A stretch of DNA of 45,352 nt. Origin: an uncultured Clostridia bacterium. GTDB taxonomy: Bacteria; Bacillota; Clostridia; Christensenellales; Borkfalkiaceae. A program made the translations under genes and the position numbers. Under the pieces are notes generated by a model that ran no database searches, was not told where the DNA came from, and was given only the letters and a program-made list of their open reading frames with translations. Numbering within the stretch: the stretch's first letter is position 1; each line of letters starts with the position of its first letter. Of this stretch, positions 21,497 through 30,400 are shown piece by piece. The stretch spans positions 1-45,352 of the forward strand of contig CAKQKI010000013.1 of NCBI GenBank assembly GCA_934248055.1. The letters are read 5' to 3'.

Positions 21497-22465
21497 TCAG
21501 GTTGATTTATTCGTGGGGGTATGGCCATGTAACATATCCCGCCCTTGCGTTGATTTTTTTATCGTGGGGGAAATACTTTTTGCGTTTAATTCCGAATGTG
21601 TTTCGTTTTTATATTTAGAGGCGACTATAGAAGGCGGTATCACGTTATACTTTTTGTACACCGTGGAAAAGTAGTAGGGCGAAGTAAAACCGCACATTTC
21701 GGAAATTTGCGTTATCGAAAAAACGCCTTTTTCTAATAATGCGTTTGCTTCGGCAAGACGTTTGTTAGTAATATACTTATTTAAATCTATCCCCGTTGTC
21801 GCCTTAAAAATAGTGGAAAGGTATTTAGGCGCAATTCCGATCTCGGTTGCGATTTTGGTAACGGATAAAAACGGGTCGGCATAATTATCCTGAACGTATT
21901 GCGAGGCGTTTTTAACGTGCGAATTTGTTTTAGAAGCGGGTTTGGTATTTTTTCTCGTTTGGCGCGCAATTCTGTACATAATTTCATAAAAGGCAGAAAG
22001 CGCGATAAAATCGGAGTGTTCTATGTCGTTTTTACACTTGTAAGGCGTTGTGGTAAAAATTTTACGCAACTTTTCGTCCGGCGCAAGTTTTAAAATAATG
22101 TCTTTTTGCCCGGAACAGACTTCGCTTAAAATATTTTTAACCGCAAGTCCGTCAACCACAAACCAGGCAAGGGCGTACGGCTCGTTTTTATCCTGCACTA
22201 TCGTCGAATCAGCATCAGGAAAGGAAATGTAAACCATATCTTGATCAAGGTTATGCGTAACGCCGTTTATCGTAGCGTAGCCGCGCCCTTCAATAATGTA
22301 CCTGACGGTATAATAACCGAATTTTGCATTGCTCGAAGTTGCGCTTGACGGCGCGTTGTGTTCGTACGAGCAACTTATCACGTTAACGTCTTGCAAGCCG
22401 GATTGTTTTACCGGACATCTTATCCCTTTGTTTTTATTTAAATAAATCGCTTTGTTTTTTGTCAT
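21497..22465 (-). CDS. AraC-family transcriptional regulator
   Basis: 322 aa. The ATG at 22465 is chosen for AAGGAGC just upstream; the frame extends 10 codons more. The N-terminal part (about 1-150) has the cupin-like sugar-binding pattern of AraC proteins (YYTVRYIIEGRGYATINGVTHNL). The C-terminal two helix-turn-helix motifs are LSVTKIATEIGIAPKYLSTIFK and FSITQISEMCGFTSPYYFSTVYKKY, at about 205-300. An atypical tail of about 30 residues follows. It is divergent from the glycan locus and is the likely activator of it in response to a sugar. Confidence 0.9.
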   Translation of the reverse strand: MTKNKAIYLNKNKGIRCPVKQSGLQDVNVISCSYEHNAPSSATSSNAKFGYYTVRYIIEGRGYATINGVTHNLDQDMVYISFPDADSTIVQDKNEPYALAWFVVDGLAVKNILSEVCSGQKDIILKLAPDEKLRKIFTTTPYKCKNDIEHSDFIALSAFYEIMYRIARQTRKNTKPASKTNSHVKNASQYVQDNYADPFLSVTKIATEIGIAPKYLSTIFKATTGIDLNKYITNKRLAEANALLEKGVFSITQISEMCGFTSPYYFSTVYKKYNVIPPSIVASKYKNETHSELNAKSISPTIKKSTQGRDMLHGHTPTNKST

Positions 22466-22505
22466 ATTGCTCCTTACAAAAATGTTAAACGCCATTTATA
22501 ATAAA

Positions 22506-22533
22506 AGTATACTACAAAATATAAAAAAGTCAA
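22506..22533 (-). promoter_or_regulatory. promoter of the AraC-type regulator
   Basis: On the minus strand TTGACT (22528-22533), 16 nt spacer, TATACT (22506-22511). The start point would give a 5' leader of about 35 nt. Confidence 0.6.
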
Positions 22534-22649
22534 CAAAAAGAATAAATTTTGTAATTTTTATATCCAAATCATAAAAAAACGGCAAAATTAAAATAAAATG
22601 ATTTTTAACGCAATCTTACCAAATTATATTTTTTAGTAACGAATACGTA

Positions 22650-22678
22650 TTGTAACTTTTTGTCATCGATTGTAAAAT
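22650..22678 (+). promoter_or_regulatory. promoter of the glycan-use locus
   Basis: TTGTAA (22650-22655), 17 nt spacer, TAAAAT (22673-22678), about 60 nt before the first gene. The -35 box is imperfect, which fits a promoter helped by the divergent AraC-family activator. The AT-rich 100 nt upstream would hold its sites; no clear repeat was found there. Confidence 0.55.
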
Positions 22679-22740
22679 TAAATAAAGCATAGGGAAAAGT
22701 TTGCCCTTTTTGCAAAAAATATTTTTAAGGAGTGTGTAAA

Positions 22741-25700
22741 ATGACAAAAAATCACGTTAAAAGCATAAACCGTATTTTGGTTTGTTTGCTTATTACGTTG
22801 GCGACTGCGTTAGGCGGTTTGTTTAGTTTAACCTTATCCGAAGGTAAGGCAAAAGCAGACGCCGGACAAGTTGCGGTAAGTGATTTGTTTACCGTTAGCG
22901 GCGACAGTAAAATGAAAACCGTTTCGGTACAGCAAAGCGCGCACGGCGGTACGTATACGGGGCTACGCGTAGATTCCGACGACTATACTGCCGCAGATGG
23001 TTTAACCGCTACAATGGACGCAAGCGCGGCTTTTAAGTATAGCAAAACCGTTATTAACGGCGCGTTTAAAGTCCCCGCAAAAGGTGACACTACGAGTGAA
23101 ACAAGGGTGAAGTTTATTTTAGACTTACCGCAAATGGGCTCGGCAGGGGTAAAATCTCATCAGTTGTTTTCCGACGTATATAATACAAATACGCAGTGCC
23201 TTGCCGTTTTGGGCGTTATAAGGCTGTCTGACGCGGTTGACGAAAGCAAATTTATAGACGTTTACTTTTATACCCATTCTCCTAAAACGCCTGCTGTGGG
23301 CGACGCGTTTAAGGTTTACGCCGTAGCGGTTTACTGGAACACGTTTCAAAAAGCAAATGCCAGAAACGGTAGTCAATTTGTTACAACGTTTTTAAATACG
23401 GCAAATAGATTTTTCGCTCCGCATTATGGTGGTATTTCTCCGAATTACGTAATGGATACGGGTGCGGCGTGGAGCGCGGCAACGAATAAACCCACCTTTT
23501 CGGTTAAACGAGACGAAAACGGTCACATCGGATTATATATGACCGATACGGCAGGTGTCGATAAAAAAATCGTTCCGCTTAACGGTACGTATGACCCGAG
23601 TGATGCTAATTTAGGTTGGGGGAACAACACAACGGATAAAGCGGGTATGCCGGACGGAGACCAACTTTTCAGTTCCGGCAATTTTAAGATTAGTTTTTAC
23701 GAATCTTCTTCAAGCGCTAATAACGCCACTTATTATAATACCGGTTCTTACGTAGACGAAAGTATCCCCACGAGGCTACTTGTTGCCGACGGCGGCGGGA
23801 TGATGCGTTATTCCCCGCTAATGATAGGCGCGGTAGGTACAACCGTAAACGGCACGTTTGAAAATACCGTTTTCGGCACGGCAGGTATGGAAAACGTAAA
23901 TACGCCCGCTTGGTATACCAACTTGCAGGATATTTTGAATAAAAAGAACACTATAAACTACGAACTTGGCGGAATTGCCCAAAAAGGCGACAATCCCGAT
24001 GAAATTGCGACTTCCGACGGTGCGGTGGATTTAAAAGACCCCGTTGACGTTGCAACCGGTTACGTGTTTAAGGGGTGGTATGCGGACGCTTCATATACCA
24101 CGCCGGTAACGAGTATTACTGCCGACGCAAGCGTAGATGCGCAAACGATATACGCAAAGTTTGTTAAAACTTTAAAGATTGACGATTTAGCGTATAATGA
24201 ATTTTATTCGTTAAGCGAAACGTTTACCATACTCGGCGCGGAATACACCGATTTAACCGACGGAGTGAAGCGCCAAGTTGAAAAAATCGAATTGTTAAAC
24301 GCAGGCGGAGCGGTACTTAAAACGATTACGGCTGAAACTACCGATTTTACTTACGATTTTACGGCGGAAGGCAATTACGTTATAAGGTATACCGCTATAG
24401 ACGGCGGCTATGATGATGGCAACATTAAGGAATATAAGATATTTATCGCAAACAAAATATTCGATAAATCTAAACTGTTTAACTTAAGTGCGGGTAGCGT
24501 AAATTACGGATATACCAACACTCAAAGATTTGCCACCGTTTACACCGATGGGAAACCTACGGGCTATTCTACTGACCCTGTAGTAGGCGCTTTAATCGAC
24601 GGAGAAGGGGCGTATAATCTTAAAATAAACGGATATTTCAGCACGGAGCAAGAGACCGCGATTAATTTCGGTAACATTAACGGCGACCGCGGTGCTTGGA
24701 ATACAAACCGTTTGAGTTTAAAAATAAAAATTTCGGCTAAAGACGGAAGCGGTTGTTTTTACGTCTTTTTAACGGAATACGGTAACGGCCAGCGCGACTG
24801 TATGTGCGTAATGTATCAGCCGGAAGGCGGCGCAAAAAAATACGTAACTATCGGCTATAATAATGATACTAAAACTTACGAATTGAAAGAATGCACCAGT
24901 CTGCAAGGCACTTTATCACACCGTGATTATAACAGTCTCGGAGAAAGAGACTATGGCGGCGGTACAAAAGCCGGGTTTAATTATATGCAAACCGTTACCC
25001 TTAAAAAAGAAGGCGGAGTTTTCGGCGTATACGGAACGGGTGCAAAAACAGGATATGCCGGTTTTGGCGGTTGGGTAGAAAAATGCTGGGCAAAGTTTGA
25101 CGGCACCCTTTTACCGAATATTTCCGACGTGCTTGGTACCGATGGCTATACGATTGAAATTTCGAGCGCGGATGGCACGGATACCGACGCCGAATACGTT
25201 GCGGTTTACAGAGATTTATTTATCGAAAGCATAACCGCCGGCGGCGCCGCGGTAGACTTTAACAGCAAATATACGTCTGAAGACGCGCCCGCCTGGTATA
25301 CCGCGTATTTCAGCGGTAAAATGCAAATCGGTTACGAACTCGGCGAGTTTGCGCTTGCCAACGCGGCGGATAACGTTACCGAAATCTCTTCTACCGATAC
25401 GGCGGTTTATACGTTAAGTGCGCCCACCGTAAAAACGGGGTACGTTTTTGCAGGGTGGTATAACACGGCGGACTTTACCGGCGAGCCTATTACGACGGTA
25501 ACTTACGCTGAAAGCGATTTAACGCTTTATGCAAAAGTCGTTTTGGCGGAATACGCTATCAATTATTTCGTAGACGGTGAAATTTATACTAACGACTTTA
25601 ACAAATACAATATTAGCACCGAAGCGAATTTACCGATACCCGTAAAGGCAGGATATATATTCCTGGGGTGGAGAAGTGAAAGCGAGAATAATTTATTTAA

Positions 25701-26919
25701 GATTTCCGCAGGCAGGACGGGCGAATTAACGCTTGCAGCCGAATTCGTTAAAAACAACTTCGTTAATATTGCGCTTACAACTTCTAACGGAAGGTACGCC
25801 TTCCCCGCGATAGACGAATTGCCCGTCGGCGCGGCGTTGACCTATTCGCTTAAAAAAGGCGAAACGGGCATAGACGTAGCGGGGCTTACGGAGTACGTAT
25901 TTACCGAAGCGGGTGAATATACGCTTACCGCAACGCTTGTAATAGACGGCGTTACTCAAACTTTCGATTCGGTAATAACCGTTACCGAACCGGTCGGCGG
26001 TAAAATATCCGGCGTAAACCTTACGCTTACCGAAGACGTTACGCTAAACGTTTACGTTACTCTCGACGCGGGTTATACCGATGCGCAGGTTAACTTTATT
26101 TACGAAGGCGTTACTTATACCGTTAAATCGCACGAAACGGTTTCGAGCGGATTAAAATTCTCTTTCGGCGGAGTAGTTATACCTTATATGGATAAACTAA
26201 TCGATATAGAGATTACCGCGGTTAACGCCGCAGGCGAAAGAGTAGTGGTGGCAGGTAAAACGGGTTACAGCGTTAAAACCTATCTCGTTGCCATCCTTGG
26301 TAAGACCGCGGCAGAGTTAGGGCTTTCCGACGCGCAAACTTCTGCGATTAAAACGCTCGCGGTTGACCTGTTAAAACTCGGTGCAGCCGCTCAAAAGGCA
26401 AACGGTTTAGCCGAGAATATGACCGATGGTTTAACCGACGCTCAACTCGCGCTCGGCACGGAATTCGTTTCGTCGCCCGACGCGGCCGCTACTATACCCG
26501 CGGCAACGGGAACCGTAAAATTTATTTCGGCAAAACTTTGGTTTAACGAAAAAGTCGCGTTTGGGTTTGCGTTTACCTGCGCGGACGGAGAAGCCGCCAA
26601 CCTTACCGCAAAAATTAAGGTTAAAAACGGCGATACGATTGTAAAAGAAGTTGCCGTCAGCGAATTTAAGGCTATCACCGTTAAAGACGGAAGCGCGTAT
26701 CTCATCAATTTTGACGGCGTAATGGCTACGCAGTTCGGGTACTCGGTTGAGGTAACGCTATATAACGGAGACGACGCCGTTACAGGCACTCTCGTATACA
26801 GCGTAAACGCTTACGTTAAGAGAACGGTTGACAAAGGGACTATCGATCCCGAATCCGCCGAGCTTGCCAAGGCGATTTACAACTACGGCGTTTCGGCAGT
26901 TGCATACAAAAATGCGTAA
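22741..26919 (+). CDS. giant secreted protein with InlB-type repeats
   Basis: 1392 aa. The ATG at 22741 is preferred to the GTG at 22732, which lies inside the AAGGAG site. Residues about 15-40 are a signal peptide (LVCLLITLATALGGLFSLTL, cleavage near KAKADA). Three Listeria-Bacteroides (InlB B-type) repeats are seen at about 403-476, 863-936 and 938-1005, each with a GY[VI]F.GW[YR] core. Between them, about 575-860, lies a beta-rich module with the motif AKFDG, also found in the next secreted proteins. The C-terminal 350 residues contain a beta domain and end in LAKAIYNYGVSAVAY, a tail type seen in other secreted Clostridia proteins. No wall anchor is present. It probably binds the glycan outside the cell. 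Confidence 0.8.
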   Translation: MTKNHVKSINRILVCLLITLATALGGLFSLTLSEGKAKADAGQVAVSDLFTVSGDSKMKTVSVQQSAHGGTYTGLRVDSDDYTAADGLTATMDASAAFKYSKTVINGAFKVPAKGDTTSETRVKFILDLPQMGSAGVKSHQLFSDVYNTNTQCLAVLGVIRLSDAVDESKFIDVYFYTHSPKTPAVGDAFKVYAVAVYWNTFQKANARNGSQFVTTFLNTANRFFAPHYGGISPNYVMDTGAAWSAATNKPTFSVKRDENGHIGLYMTDTAGVDKKIVPLNGTYDPSDANLGWGNNTTDKAGMPDGDQLFSSGNFKISFYESSSSANNATYYNTGSYVDESIPTRLLVADGGGMMRYSPLMIGAVGTTVNGTFENTVFGTAGMENVNTPAWYTNLQDILNKKNTINYELGGIAQKGDNPDEIATSDGAVDLKDPVDVATGYVFKGWYADASYTTPVTSITADASVDAQTIYAKFVKTLKIDDLAYNEFYSLSETFTILGAEYTDLTDGVKRQVEKIELLNAGGAVLKTITAETTDFTYDFTAEGNYVIRYTAIDGGYDDGNIKEYKIFIANKIFDKSKLFNLSAGSVNYGYTNTQRFATVYTDGKPTGYSTDPVVGALIDGEGAYNLKINGYFSTEQETAINFGNINGDRGAWNTNRLSLKIKISAKDGSGCFYVFLTEYGNGQRDCMCVMYQPEGGAKKYVTIGYNNDTKTYELKECTSLQGTLSHRDYNSLGERDYGGGTKAGFNYMQTVTLKKEGGVFGVYGTGAKTGYAGFGGWVEKCWAKFDGTLLPNISDVLGTDGYTIEISSADGTDTDAEYVAVYRDLFIESITAGGAAVDFNSKYTSEDAPAWYTAYFSGKMQIGYELGEFALANAADNVTEISSTDTAVYTLSAPTVKTGYVFAGWYNTADFTGEPITTVTYAESDLTLYAKVVLAEYAINYFVDGEIYTNDFNKYNISTEANLPIPVKAGYIFLGWRSESENNLFKISAGRTGELTLAAEFVKNNFVNIALTTSNGRYAFPAIDELPVGAALTYSLKKGETGIDVAGLTEYVFTEAGEYTLTATLVIDGVTQTFDSVITVTEPVGGKISGVNLTLTEDVTLNVYVTLDAGYTDAQVNFIYEGVTYTVKSHETVSSGLKFSFGGVVIPYMDKLIDIEITAVNAAGERVVVAGKTGYSVKTYLVAILGKTAAELGLSDAQTSAIKTLAVDLLKLGAAAQKANGLAENMTDGLTDAQLALGTEFVSSPDAAATIPAATGTVKFISAKLWFNEKVAFGFAFTCADGEAANLTAKIKVKNGDTIVKEVAVSEFKAITVKDGSAYLINFDGVMATQFGYSVEVTLYNGDDAVTGTLVYSVNAYVKRTVDKGTIDPESAELAKAIYNYGVSAVAYKNA

Positions 26920-26934
26920 TGGGGGTTTAATAAA

Positions 26935-27063
26935 ATGACAAAAAAATACGTTAAGCCGCAAATCGACGTCAACGCGTTTGACGTTAACGACGTCGTAACC
27001 ACCAGCCCTGCAAATACAAATAAGTACGAGTTCGGCACCGGTTGGGACTTTTTTGAAGAGTAA
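26935..27063 (+). CDS. 42 aa KP-motif peptide
   Basis: Starts MTKKYVKPQIDVNAFDVNDVV, then TTSPANTN and an aromatic acidic tail (GTGWDFFEE). The pattern K-Y-x-K-P-x-[IV]-x-[VI]..F...D.[VI].TS is seen in small peptides of Clostridia that accompany secreted or modified products. A GGGGG-type ribosome site lies just upstream and the gene starts 15 nt after the giant protein. It could be a peptide precursor (leader with a TS-rich core) or a structural companion; no modification enzyme is in the window. Confidence 0.6.
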   Translation: MTKKYVKPQIDVNAFDVNDVVTTSPANTNKYEFGTGWDFFEE

Positions 27064-27099
27064 TCTTTAAAAACTTTTGCCTTAAAGGCAATAAATACC

Positions 27100-27145
27100 G
27101 CAGTTCGCCGCAAAAACTTTGCGGCGAACTGCAAAAGATTTTTTT
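27100..27145 (+). terminator. strong terminator or attenuator inside the locus
   Basis: A perfect 15 bp stem, GCAGTTCGCCGCAAA (27100-27114) with TTTGCGGCGAACTGC (27118-27132) around AAC, then AAAAGATTTTTTT. It lies 36 nt after the 42 aa peptide and before the rest of the locus. No clear promoter follows, so partial read-through would set a high ratio of the first two products to the downstream ones. Confidence 0.88.
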
Positions 27146-27208
27146 AAAGCGAGTTTAATCGCAATACTTTTGCCGATATTGTTTTGTCGGCGGATAAACG
27201 GGAACGAT

Positions 27209-27385
27209 ATGCTAAATAAAAAACTCTTAACAATTATAGTTTCGATAATTCTTACGGTGGCTGCCGCAGTTGCGGTTACGCTCGTCATCGTTTTTAATAA
27301 ACCGCCGGAGAAAAAGCCGACTCCTCCTGCGCCCATAGTAAAACCCGAACCGGGTTTAGACACGCCTATAATCGGCATTGACTGA
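27209..27385 (+). CDS. 58 aa single-span membrane peptide with proline-rich tail
   Basis: MLNKK, then a hydrophobic helix (LLTIIVSIILTVAAAVAVTLVIVF), then a proline-rich exterior (NKPPEKKPTPPAPIVKPEP). The start has GGGAACG upstream. The gene lies 17 nt before the giant secreted protein. It might be an anchor or spacer peptide for the secreted complex. No family is recognised. Confidence 0.55.
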   Translation: MLNKKLLTIIVSIILTVAAAVAVTLVIVFNKPPEKKPTPPAPIVKPEPGLDTPIIGID

Positions 27386-27402
27386 GAATTAAGTGGAAAT
27401 AT

Positions 27403-30400
27403 ATGACTAAAAAAACTTTACTGAACAAATTTACGATAGTTATTCTTTTGTTTTCGGTTTCGGTCGCTTGCTCTATAGGCTTTTTTGCAGTTAAAGCGAG
27501 TGCGGAAAATAAGGTAAACGTTTCTTCGCTCGTGTACGCGCACGTTGCAGACGTAGAGACCGGTGCAGGAACGGGTAATGCGGTAACTCCGCTCAATAAA
27601 GGCGTTAAACTTTCAAGTAAAACCGACGCGGCTAATAGCGAGTGGTCGGTCGGGATTAACGGCGTTTTTTCGGTTGAAGAAGAAAACTCTATAGAATTTA
27701 ATATTCTCGGAACGTCGCAAGAAAATTTTCCTGCGGGGGAATTTAACGACGTGTTTTCTTTCCGTATTTCCGACTATGAAAACCCCGAAAAGTTTTTCGA
27801 CGTAGAAATTGCAACTTTAAGCACTTATCTTTACGGGATAGGCGTCAGGTATAACGGCGTTTTACACGCGCGCACGATCGCAGGCGGTATTTTAAATAAT
27901 ACTTACGATATGTTCCCCGGGGGTACGTATCCGTATTCAACCGGCTCAATGCTTTGCGCCTACAACGGAGAAGCGACAGCCGGTTACAACGGTAAATATT
28001 CTAAAATCGCTCTTGTTAAAAACGCGCAAGGGCTTTTAGAGATACGTGCAAACTATTTCAGGTCGGGGGCGTGGCAAGCGCTTCGTAACGTGGCGACTTT
28101 TGACGGCACCGAGAGTAGCGGCGACCTGACAAAAGACTTTTGCTTGCCGCTTATTTCAGAGATTTTGCCGTCAGGTAAATTTACGGTCGATATTTCTTCA
28201 GGCATAGGCGGACAAGGCGTACATCTCGTTAAAGAACTTCTTTTACACGCCGTAAACGGCACGGTTTTAAGTGAGAGCGACGTTGCGAGACCTGAATGGA
28301 ATTCTTCGGCAGAGGCTCGCGTCGAATACGTTTTTTCAAACAACTTTAACGTTTCGTCGCTTAAATATAACCCTAATAAAAGAACTTTCGGCGAGGAAGG
28401 GCTTACTCTGGCCGCGCCCGTTCTCGGCAACGGCGACGTTTTTTCACGCTGGCTGTTAAACGGCGAACCCGTTACTTCGCTTTCGTTTATTGCGAATAAA
28501 ACTTATACTCTCACCGCAGAGATAACCGTTGCGGGTAAAAAGCCGATAGAAAACGATTTTAAGGTCTATTCGGGCGCGGTTGCTGCAGGAAAGGGGACTA
28601 ACAGAGAGCAAACGGCTGCGGCGCGCGGCGTTCTTTTGTCGAGCGCAACGGGCGGTAACGAATATCGTGCGGAACTGAAAAGGATTTTCGGGACGGACGA
28701 AGAAAACGAAATTAAATTTTTGCTTACTAATCCTATAGGTAACCGTTCCGGCAACACCGAACTTTTCAATATCAGAATCAAAGACGCGCTCGACGCGACT
28801 AAATTTTTCGACGTAAGGGTCGTTTCGGTTGGCGGCTCGTATTTAGGCTGTTACGTAACGTATTATACGGGCGGTAGAGAAAAAGCCTTTTCGACCAAAA
28901 TGATTAAAAGGCAGAACGCTTATTCGGGCTACTTAAACGGGTATTCGTACATCGTTAAAGATAATACCGAAGATTCGGCATATTGCTGGGGCGTCGATAT
29001 GGTTGACTCCGCCGCATATAACGGTAATTACTGTACGATTTCGTTCAAGGAAAGCGGCAATTATTTTGAAATTTACGCTAATTTTATAGCGCAGGGATCG
29101 TGGAACACGCGTTTAATCGCGCGGTTTGACGGTAAAACGGATTTTGTCGATAACGTTTCTTTCGGGTTGCCTTATATTCGCGAGGTTATACCTTCCGGCA
29201 AATACGTTATGGAGTTTTCGTCGGGTATCGATTTAAACGGCACGGCTAATCTCCGTAAAACCGCAAACGTGCTTATAAATTCTATCGGCAAGTACAGTTT
29301 CGGCTCTCTTACCGAAGCGTACGAACCGGACTGGTATGCGGATTATAACGCTTTTTACGCAACGGGTAAAAACTACGTTCGCGTTAAAAACGATAAACTC
29401 GTAAACAAGTACTACGATACGGAAACGTTTTTTTACGTTCCCGAAGCGGAATACGTTAAAGCGGACGGCTCCGTCGCGCCCGTTTCCGATATTTTAATAA
29501 AAGCGGAGAACGGCGAGTGGATAAACGTTACGTCTTACGCCGGTAGTTATATCGAGCCGTTCGGCACGCCCGGGAAATATATAATCCGTTTCGTCGGAAA
29601 CGCCCTTGCGGCAGACGGTTTTTTTGAGACTGACTTTACCGTGTTTAACCGTAAAAAGGTTTCTAAAACGATAACCGTAAGCGAAAAAGTGCTTGCAACT
29701 CAAGCGTCCGAGCGCGGTATTTACGTGCCTAACGCTGAGTACGTGTATACGGACTATACGGATTTTTCGCCTATGCGGGTCGAAAAAGTGCTTATTAAGC
29801 GCGTTTCGGCTAAAGTATGGACGGATATAAGCGAATACGCAGGCAAGGTATATTACGGCATTTCGCAAGGCGAATACGTTTTAAGGTACGTTGCGGCGGA
29901 AGGCGGCGTTACGGATGATAACCATAAAGATTTATTCTTTAAGGCGATTGATAACTATATCGATAACGCGAACCTGTTTTCGACGGAGGGCGTAGTCGAT
30001 TATTCGTACGAATACGCGGGAGAAACAACGTCGGGAATTCTTTTAGATAACGCGTTAAACGGTAAAGCGCGTTACGGCAAGTCAACTATAAACGCAGTTT
30101 TTACCGACAAATTTTCTATTACCGTTTCACTTGCAAACGCCGTTGCGGCTAACGAATCCTATTTTATCAAGGCAGAAAGCGTTACCGACGAAAACGAGTA
30201 CTTTTACGTAGCGATTTACGGCGGTAAAGCATTTGTTATCGATAAATACGCCAAAGCGTCGCTTAACAGCGGGTCTACGTTAATTCAAGCGTTTACCTAC
30301 AATAAAGGTACGAGAAAGCCTGGTTTTGCATTTAGTCCGAACGAGTGCGGGTATAGACTTTTAGATTTTTCAAAACCGAACCTTGCTTCCGGCACAATAT

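Noticed and set aside
23951..25755. DNA repeats in the 1392 aa protein gene
   Set aside because: The repetition is at protein level (InlB-type repeats) with diverged DNA; no sign of a mobile repeat.
29494..29868. 124 aa antisense frame inside the 1805 aa gene
   Set aside because: Shadow frame with Arg/Phe/Val-rich composition and no ribosome site.
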